Below, one piece after another: positions 58,423 through 64,000 of a stretch of DNA of 64,000 nt; position 1 is the first letter of the stretch; each line of letters opens with the position of its first letter. The notes under the pieces are model-generated. The model saw only the letters and a program-made list of their open reading frames with translations. It did no database searches and was not told the origin of the DNA. Location of the stretch: NCBI RefSeq assembly GCF_037996765.1, contig NZ_JBBNAD010000005.1:528001-592000 (forward strand), written 5' to 3'. Origin of the DNA: Bdellovibrio sp. GT3. Its GTDB lineage: Bacteria; Bdellovibrionota; Bdellovibrionia; Bdellovibrionales; Bdellovibrionaceae. The position numbers and the translations under genes are program-made.

Positions 58423-59076
58423 CTAGGTTTTATTATCCGCAATGAAATTAGCCGCTTGCTGGCGTGTACGGTGTAAAAGGGACTCTAACTCTAGAGCAAG
58501 GTCTGGGTTTCTGGGATCCTGCTCTTTAGTCACAGGAGGAAGACTCTCACTCCAAACTATAACTACCTTTGCAAATGGTTTTGGCAGAAAGGTTTTGTTC
58601 CAGGATTTTGGGAAGTGAATGGCGCGATCGACATAAACGCCAGCTGCATAAATTGGCCCATGAATCATGCGTGATAGTTCAAAAACACCGGGCTTCACTT
58701 TGTGTAACGGACCCTTTGGTCCATCCACTGCAAAGCTGCAATTTCCCCCGTCTTTTACTAAACGCAACAGACCTTTCAGGGCTTGCACACTGCCGCGTGA
58801 AGAGGATCCACGGCTGGTTTTTGCACCCATCCACTTTAGGACGGTGGCCATAAGTTCACCGTCTTTGGATTGAGAGGCAATTGTGGCAATTCGATAGCGC
58901 TTAACAATCGAAAGCAATGCCAGTTCGTCTCCATGCCAGTGGGCAAGAACGACAGGATTTCTGTTTTTCAGGGAATTCTTAAGAGATTCAGGCTCAGAAA
59001 GACGAACCCTCCACGTCCATGAGAGGGTTCGATAAAATACAAACACGATGATAGGAAGTATGTATTTCCTAAACAC
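58423..59076 (-). CDS. DUF374 lysophospholipid acyltransferase-like protein
   Basis: 217 residues, starting at GTG. An N-terminal hydrophobic anchor (YILPIIVFVFYRTLSW) precedes the DUF374 core: VVLAHWHGDELALL, SQSKDGELMATVLKWMGA, TSRGSSSRGSVQAL and AVDGPKGPLHKVKPG. This is an acyltransferase-superfamily group often linked to lipid A or envelope lipid modification; the usual H-x4-D motif appears as HWHGDE. It begins two bases after etfA ends, suggesting co-transcription with etfBA. Confidence 0.85.
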   Translation of the reverse strand: MFRKYILPIIVFVFYRTLSWTWRVRLSEPESLKNSLKNRNPVVLAHWHGDELALLSIVKRYRIATIASQSKDGELMATVLKWMGAKTSRGSSSRGSVQALKGLLRLVKDGGNCSFAVDGPKGPLHKVKPGVFELSRMIHGPIYAAGVYVDRAIHFPKSWNKTFLPKPFAKVVIVWSESLPPVTKEQDPRNPDLALELESLLHRTRQQAANFIADNKT

Positions 59077-59078
59077 GA

Positions 59079-60047
59079 TTAGTGGTGAAGAGCCTTTTTG
59101 AACTCTTCAGTCAATTTTGGAACGATTTCCAAAGCGTCACCTACGATACCGTAAGTTGCTTTTTGGAAGATTGGAGCGTTTGCATCGTTGTTGATTGCAA
59201 CGATAACTTTAGATGAACCCATACCTGCCAAATGTTGAATCGCACCAGAGATACCGACAGCGATGTACAAGGATGGAGCAACCGTTTTACCAGTTTGACC
59301 AACTTGCATACCGTGTCCTACCCAACCAGCGTCCACTACCGCACGAGTAGCACCAACAGTTGCACCCAATACGTCAGCAAGATCGTTCAAAACTTTAAAG
59401 TTTGCTGCTTCTTTCAAACCACGACCACCGGAAACGATGATGTTTGCTTCAGTCAAATCCAATTTCTCAGAAGCACCTTTCACGATCTCTTTGATCAATG
59501 TTTTCAAATCCGTTGCCGCATTTGCATGTTCAACCACATTTGCAGTTTTAGATGTGTCAGCAGCGTCAACTGGCATTTGATTTGCGCGCATCAAAACGAT
59601 TTTGATCGGGCTGTTTTCAAAGTTAACAGTCGCAAATGCTTTACCAGAGTACATTGGTTTAACAGCAGTGACGTTGTCGCCAGAGATTGTCAACTGAGTG
59701 CAATCACTTGCAACACCTGTGTTCAAGCGAGCTGCAACACGTGGGAACAAGTCTTTACCTGTTGAAGAAGCGGAAGACAAGATGATGGAAGGTTGAACTT
59801 TGTTAACGATCGCAACCATGTTTGCAGTGTATGATTCTGGATTGTAAGAATCCAAAGAAGCATCTTTAACAACATGCACTTCAGAAGCGCCGTTGTGGCC
59901 GATAGCTGCAGTTACATCACCTGCGTGAGAACCGAAAGTCACAGCAACCACAGTGTTGCCGGATTTGGCAGCGGCTTGCAAAAGCTCCATGGAGCTGCGT
60001 TTAAGTTTACCGTTTGTTTGCTCAGCAAATACTAATACTTTACCCAT
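59079..60047 (-). CDS. etfA: Electron transfer flavoprotein alpha subunit
   Basis: 322 residues from the ATG at 60047, which has AGGAG six bases upstream; a TTG two codons earlier abuts that site. EtfA binds FAD and passes electrons from acyl-CoA dehydrogenases to the quinone pool. The FAD region is clear: SGGRGLKEAANF, GATRAVVDAGW, QVGQTGKTVAPSLYIAVGIS and AINNDANAPIFQ. It follows etfB. Confidence 0.96.
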   Translation of the reverse strand: MGKVLVFAEQTNGKLKRSSMELLQAAAKSGNTVVAVTFGSHAGDVTAAIGHNGASEVHVVKDASLDSYNPESYTANMVAIVNKVQPSIILSSASSTGKDLFPRVAARLNTGVASDCTQLTISGDNVTAVKPMYSGKAFATVNFENSPIKIVLMRANQMPVDAADTSKTANVVEHANAATDLKTLIKEIVKGASEKLDLTEANIIVSGGRGLKEAANFKVLNDLADVLGATVGATRAVVDAGWVGHGMQVGQTGKTVAPSLYIAVGISGAIQHLAGMGSSKVIVAINNDANAPIFQKATYGIVGDALEIVPKLTEEFKKALHH

Positions 60048-60056
60048 TGCCAACTC

Positions 60057-60830
60057 CTACAGAACCTTCGCTTCATCGCGAAGAAGTTTAACCAGTTCTG
60101 CTGCTTGTGCAGAAGAATCGCCAGAAAGCATTTTTACCGCCGGTTTATCAGCCGGAAGAGTCATGCCAGAGTATTTTACTTTGATATCAGACGCAGGAAT
60201 GTTCAAGGAGGAGAACTCGATCTCTTTGATCACTTTCTTTTTGGCTTTCATGATGCCTGGCAAAGAAGCGTAACGAGGCATGTTCAAGCCTTTGTTTGCG
60301 CCAACAACTGCCGGAGTCATCATTTGCACAACTTCCTTAGCGCCACCTTCTACGTCACGCTCAACGGTTACATTTTCGCCATTGAATGCGAACTTGGAAA
60401 CCACTGTTGTGTGTGGAACGTTTAGGAATTCAGCCATCATCTGGCTTACTGAAGAGGCGTTGTCGTCGATTGCAAGCTTGCCGGTGAAAATGATTTTCAT
60501 TCCGCCCTCAGCTTTGATCACTTCAGCAAGTGCTTTTGCAGTTGAGAAGTTATCCAGACCTTCGCCGTTGATTACGATAGCTTCGTCAGCACCCATAGCA
60601 AGAGCGGTACGCAAGGATTCCACTACGCGAGCTTTCGGGCCAGCGCTCAAAACCCAAACTTGAGAGCCTGGATTTGCATCGCGAAGCTTGTTGGCTTCTT
60701 CGACTGCATATTCGTCATAAGGGTTCATAACCCATTTAATCCCCGCCGTATCGATACCGGTCTGGTCGGGAGAGATTTTAATTTTAGTTTCAGTGTCTGG
60801 CACCTGTTTGATGCACACAAAAATCTTCAT
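60057..60830 (-). CDS. etfB: Electron transfer flavoprotein beta subunit
   Basis: 257 residues. EtfB binds AMP and contacts dehydrogenases. Signatures are KIFVCIKQVPDTETKIKI, MNPYDEYAVEEA and the recognition-loop region near LNMPRYASLPGIMKAKKK. It is the first gene of the leftward etfB-etfA pair and is divergent from sdhC. Confidence 0.96.
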   Translation of the reverse strand: MKIFVCIKQVPDTETKIKISPDQTGIDTAGIKWVMNPYDEYAVEEANKLRDANPGSQVWVLSAGPKARVVESLRTALAMGADEAIVINGEGLDNFSTAKALAEVIKAEGGMKIIFTGKLAIDDNASSVSQMMAEFLNVPHTTVVSKFAFNGENVTVERDVEGGAKEVVQMMTPAVVGANKGLNMPRYASLPGIMKAKKKVIKEIEFSSLNIPASDIKVKYSGMTLPADKPAVKMLSGDSSAQAAELVKLLRDEAKVL

Positions 60831-61011
60831 GTTTTACCCCGTTTTTAGGTGACCAGTTCTATCGCAGATGATTTCAGAGGCAAAACTAAATCCTCAAAGT
60901 CTAACATGTTGCGAAACATGACAGGGGTCATGGACAAATCAAACCCCCGAGGAGTAAGTTAATTAAAAACTTAATGAGAATCTAAAGCTAAATTACAAGG
61001 GGTTTCATACC
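60831..61011. promoter_or_regulatory. Divergent etfB / sdhC regulatory region
   Basis: 181 bases between divergent starts. It contains an inverted repeat, CATGTT (60905-60910) and AACATG (60915-60920) with a 4-base spacer, near the middle, which could be an operator for either operon. Promoter boxes were not resolved. Confidence 0.5.
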
Positions 61012-61668
61012 ATGTTTTCATTTCTCGGAACGACTGTCGGGAAGAAATACTTAATGGGTATTACTGGACTTGTGTGGGCGGGCTTCGTGCTGGCTCATAT
61101 GGCCGGAAATATGCTTATTTTCGTAAGTCACGATGCTTACAATGCCTACGGACATGCGCTAACTAGCGGAAAATTGATCTACGTTGCGGAATTGGTGTTG
61201 GTGCTGGCGCTGATCACTCACGTGACGATGGCGATTTCACTGACTAAAAACAATCGCGAAGCAAAAGGCCAACGCTATGCTGTTGCTGCCAAAGGCACGA
61301 AGAAAGTTTCCCTGGCATCCAGAACAATGGCCATTCAGGGTTCGTTGATTCTGGTTTTTGTGATTCTTCATTTGATCACTTTCAAATACGGCCACTACTA
61401 CGAAACTAACGTTAACGGGACGCCAATGCGCGATCTGGCCAAGCTGATGGAAGAAGTATTCCAGCAACCTGGTTACGTGGTTTGGTATGTGGTTGCGTTG
61501 GTTCTTTTGGGTTTCCATTTGAAACACGGTGTGGGCTCCACATTCCAGTCTCTGGGATTGATGGAAGGCACTTACCGCAGTCTTTGGGCAAAGCTAAGCA
61601 TCGGCTACGGTATTATCGTGGCTCTGGGCTTTATCTCTCAACCTCTTTACCTTTTCCTAATGCGCTAA
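61012..61668 (+). CDS. sdhC: Succinate dehydrogenase cytochrome b subunit
   Basis: 218 residues with five predicted membrane helices. It is the large di-heme cytochrome b type (class B) found with Wolinella- and Bacteroidetes-type enzymes, with no separate SdhD. The opening [23 protein letters not shown] and later His-containing helices ([30 protein letters not shown]) fit heme ligation. AAGGGG lies upstream of the ATG. It is the first gene of sdhCAB. Confidence 0.94.
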   Translation: MFSFLGTTVGKKYLMGITGLVWAGFVLAHMAGNMLIFVSHDAYNAYGHALTSGKLIYVAELVLVLALITHVTMAISLTKNNREAKGQRYAVAAKGTKKVSLASRTMAIQGSLILVFVILHLITFKYGHYYETNVNGTPMRDLAKLMEEVFQQPGYVVWYVVALVLLGFHLKHGVGSTFQSLGLMEGTYRSLWAKLSIGYGIIVALGFISQPLYLFLMR

Positions 61669-61681
61669 GGAGCACACAATC

Positions 61682-63598
61682 ATGGCTAATATCTTAGACA
61701 GCAAAATTCCAAGTGGTCCAATTGAAGGCAAATGGGAAAAAGCAAAGTTTGAAAACAAACTTGTAAATCCAGCCAATAAAAGAAAGCACTCCGTTATCGT
61801 TGTGGGTACCGGTCTTGCCGGCGCATCCGCCGCTGCTTCTTTGGGTGAACTTGGTTATAAAGTAAAAGCATTCTGTGTGCATGAGTCCCCTCGCCGCGCC
61901 CATTCCGTTGCCGCTCAAGGCGGTATCAATGCTGCAAAAAACTATCAAAATGATGGTGACTCCACTTACCGTCTTTTCTACGACACAGTTAAGGGCGGTG
62001 ACTTCCGTGCCCGCGAAGCCAACGTTTACCGTCTGGCTGAGGTGTCTGCGAGCATCATCGATCAAATGGTTTCTCAGGGTGTTCCTTTTGCCCGTGAATA
62101 CGGCGGTACGCTTGCCAACCGTTCTTTCGGTGGTGCGCAGGTTTCCCGTACGTTCTATGCCCGTGGTCAAACCGGCCAGCAGCTTTTGTTGGGTGCATAC
62201 TCGCAAATGATGAGACAGGTTGATGCTGGCACAGTGGAGCTTCGTTATCGTCGTGAGATGTTGGACGTGGTTATCGTTGATGGCAAAGCTCGCGGTATCA
62301 TCGTTCGCAATCTTTTGACAGGTGAAATTGAATCTCACGAAGCGGATGCGGTCGTTATCGCTTCCGGTGGTTATTCCAACGTATTCTTCCTTTCCACAAA
62401 TGCGATGAACTGTGCAGTGACGGCGGCATGGAAAGCCCACAAACGTGGGGCTTACTTTGCGAATCCTTGCTACACACAAATCCATCCAACCTGCATCCCA
62501 GTTCACGGAGAGAATCAGTCTAAATTGACTTTGATGTCTGAGTCTTTGCGTAATGACGGTCGCGTTTGGGTTCCTAAAGCGGTTGGTGATAAACGTCATC
62601 CAAATGACATCCCTGAAAACGAACGTGACTATTACTTGGAGCGCGTTTACCCGTCTTTCGGTAACTTGGCTCCTCGTGACGTGGCTTCTCGTCAGGCAAA
62701 ATATGCATGCGATGAAGGCCGTGGTGTGAATGAATCCGGCAAAGCTGTTTACTTGGATTTCGCTGACGCTATCAAGCGTCTGGGTGAAGATAAAATTTCA
62801 GAACGTTACGGCAATTTGTTTGAAATGTACGACAAAATTACCGGCGAAAATCCTTATAAACGCCCAATGAAAATCTATCCGGCACCTCACTACACAATGG
62901 GTGGCTTGTGGGTTGACTACAATCTTCAATCAACAATTCCAGGCTTGTTCGTGGCTGGGGAAGCAAACTTCTCTGACCATGGTGCGAACCGTTTGGGTGC
63001 ATCTGCATTGATGCAAGGTTTGGCTGACGGATACTTTGTTCTTCCGTACACAATCGGCAACTATCTGGGTGGAACAAAACTTGATAAGGTTACGACTTCT
63101 GATGACGCCTTTAAAGCAGCAGCTGATGGTGTAAGAAAAGAAATCAGCACTCTAATTGGCATTAAGGGCAATCGCACCGTCGACAGCTTCCATAAAGAGC
63201 TTGGTAACATCATGTGGGAAAACTGCGGCATGGGTCGTAACGAAGCTGGTCTTAAAAAGGCCATTCAGGAGATCCCAAAACTTCGCGAGGAATTCTGGCA
63301 AAACGTGCGTATTCCAGGAGATCCAAACTATCTTAACGTTGAGCTTGAAAAGGCCGGCCGCGTGGCTGACTTCTTGGAGCTTGGTGAGTTGATGTGCCGT
63401 GATGCTTTGGAGCGCCAAGAGTCTTGTGGTGGTCATTTCCGTGAAGAGTATCAAGACAAGGGTGAAGCGAAACGTGATGATGAAAAATTCTGTCACGTGG
63501 CCGCGTGGGAATACACTGGTGAAAACAAAGCATCAGTTCGCCACAAAGAAGAGCTTGTTTTTGATAACGTTCACCTAGCAACTCGTAGCTATAAATAA
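61682..63598 (+). CDS. sdhA: Succinate dehydrogenase/fumarate reductase flavoprotein subunit
   Basis: 638 residues. SdhA oxidises succinate with covalent FAD. The FAD fold is [19 protein letters not shown], the FAD-linked His lies in [17 protein letters not shown], and the active site has [21 protein letters not shown] and the arginine helix near [16 protein letters not shown]. The length fits the class B enzyme. It is 13 bases after sdhC. Confidence 0.97.
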   Translation: MANILDSKIPSGPIEGKWEKAKFENKLVNPANKRKHSVIVVGTGLAGASAAASLGELGYKVKAFCVHESPRRAHSVAAQGGINAAKNYQNDGDSTYRLFYDTVKGGDFRAREANVYRLAEVSASIIDQMVSQGVPFAREYGGTLANRSFGGAQVSRTFYARGQTGQQLLLGAYSQMMRQVDAGTVELRYRREMLDVVIVDGKARGIIVRNLLTGEIESHEADAVVIASGGYSNVFFLSTNAMNCAVTAAWKAHKRGAYFANPCYTQIHPTCIPVHGENQSKLTLMSESLRNDGRVWVPKAVGDKRHPNDIPENERDYYLERVYPSFGNLAPRDVASRQAKYACDEGRGVNESGKAVYLDFADAIKRLGEDKISERYGNLFEMYDKITGENPYKRPMKIYPAPHYTMGGLWVDYNLQSTIPGLFVAGEANFSDHGANRLGASALMQGLADGYFVLPYTIGNYLGGTKLDKVTTSDDAFKAAADGVRKEISTLIGIKGNRTVDSFHKELGNIMWENCGMGRNEAGLKKAIQEIPKLREEFWQNVRIPGDPNYLNVELEKAGRVADFLELGELMCRDALERQESCGGHFREEYQDKGEAKRDDEKFCHVAAWEYTGENKASVRHKEELVFDNVHLATRSYK

Positions 63599-63608
63599 GA
63601 GGCTGAAA

Positions 63609-64000
63609 ATGAGTGGTAAAAATATCAATCTGACTTTGAAAGTTTGGAGACAAAAAGGACCTAAAGATTCAGGTTCTTTTGTTGAGTATCCTGCGAAAAA
63701 TGTGTCTGAACATGCTTCTTTCCTTGAGATGCTGGATGCTGTGAATGAAGAAATCGTAGCGAAAGGCGAAGAGCCTATCGCGTTTGACCATGACTGCCGT
63801 GAGGGTATTTGTGGTACTTGTGGTTTTGTTATCGATGGCGAAGCTCATGGTAAGTTGAAGGCAACAACAGTTTGCCAACTGCACATGCGTAACTACGAAG
63901 ACGGCGATACATTGACGATTGAGCCGTTCAGAGCAAACTCCTTCCCGGTGATCAAGGACTTGATGGTCGACCGTTCTGCGTTTGACCGTATCATTTCTTC
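63609..64000 (+). CDS. sdhB: Succinate dehydrogenase/fumarate reductase iron-sulfur subunit, partial (3' end missing)
   Basis: 130 residues visible; the window ends before the stop. SdhB carries electrons from FAD to quinone through three Fe-S clusters. The [2Fe-2S] motif is present as [20 protein letters not shown] with a later Cys in TTVCQLH; the [3Fe-4S] and [4Fe-4S] parts lie outside the window. It begins 10 bases after sdhA. Confidence 0.95.
   Translation, partial: MSGKNINLTLKVWRQKGPKDSGSFVEYPAKNVSEHASFLEMLDAVNEEIVAKGEEPIAFDHDCREGICGTCGFVIDGEAHGKLKATTVCQLHMRNYEDGDTLTIEPFRANSFPVIKDLMVDRSAFDRIIS

Overview
The window is chromosomal DNA from a Bdellovibrio-like predatory bacterium (Bdellovibrionota). 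This assignment rests on the style of the proteins, the gene order around dnaA, and the accessory set: bactofilin beside parAB, a patatin, several periplasmic parvulins, and an ATP synthase cluster split by the origin. It was made without a database search. Coding density is very high, most genes sit in overlapping operons, and no intergenic stretch exceeds about 270 bases. I saw no tRNA, rRNA, IS element, prophage or CRISPR array.

Layout. 1-7 kb: two DksA/TraR-like regulators (the first cut by the window edge), Lon protease, a secreted SNase-like protein, an ApbE-like protein, a HTH/coiled-coil protein and a patatin phospholipase. 6.9-14.3 kb: a leftward operon nuoA-H-J-K-L-M-N that carries only membrane-arm subunits of complex I. 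14.4-24.4 kb: mfd, an outer-membrane barrel-like protein, a NagZ-like glycosidase, and a leftward pair made of a RecB-nuclease/Fe-S helicase fusion and a degenerate-exonuclease/GIY-YIG protein. 24.5-30.4 kb: leftward atpF'-F-H-A-G-D-C. 30.5-33.4 kb: parA-parB-bactofilin, with two perfect parS palindromes flanking a small lipoprotein gene. 33.4-40.4 kb: the classical origin-proximal cluster rsmG, mnmG, mnmE, jag, yidC, yidD, rnpA, rpmH, all leftward.

40.6-51.9 kb: rightward dnaA, oriC-like DNA, dnaN, recF, gyrB, gyrA, a TPR lipoprotein, two small AtpI/AtpZ-type genes, atpB and atpE. 52-53.2 kb: a MerR regulator fused to a domain that resembles the Mur-ligase central domain, bracketed by two copies of a double palindrome. 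53.3-60.8 kb: leftward phosphohexomutase; a cluster of three parvulin-type chaperones with pdxA; a DUF374 acyltransferase; and etfBA. 61-64 kb: rightward sdhC-sdhA-sdhB (cut by the edge).

The coding strand switches at about 40.4/40.58 kb: core genes to the left run leftward and genes to the right run rightward, as expected around a bidirectional origin. Together the window covers replication initiation and segregation (dnaA/oriC/dnaN/parABS), respiration (nuo, sdh, etf, atp), tRNA modification and envelope biogenesis. The most unusual items are the MerR/Mur-like fusion with an internal ribosome-binding site at its domain junction, the nuclease-helicase plus pseudo-exonuclease/GIY-YIG pair, and an intrinsic terminator built into the signal-peptide codons of a parvulin gene.
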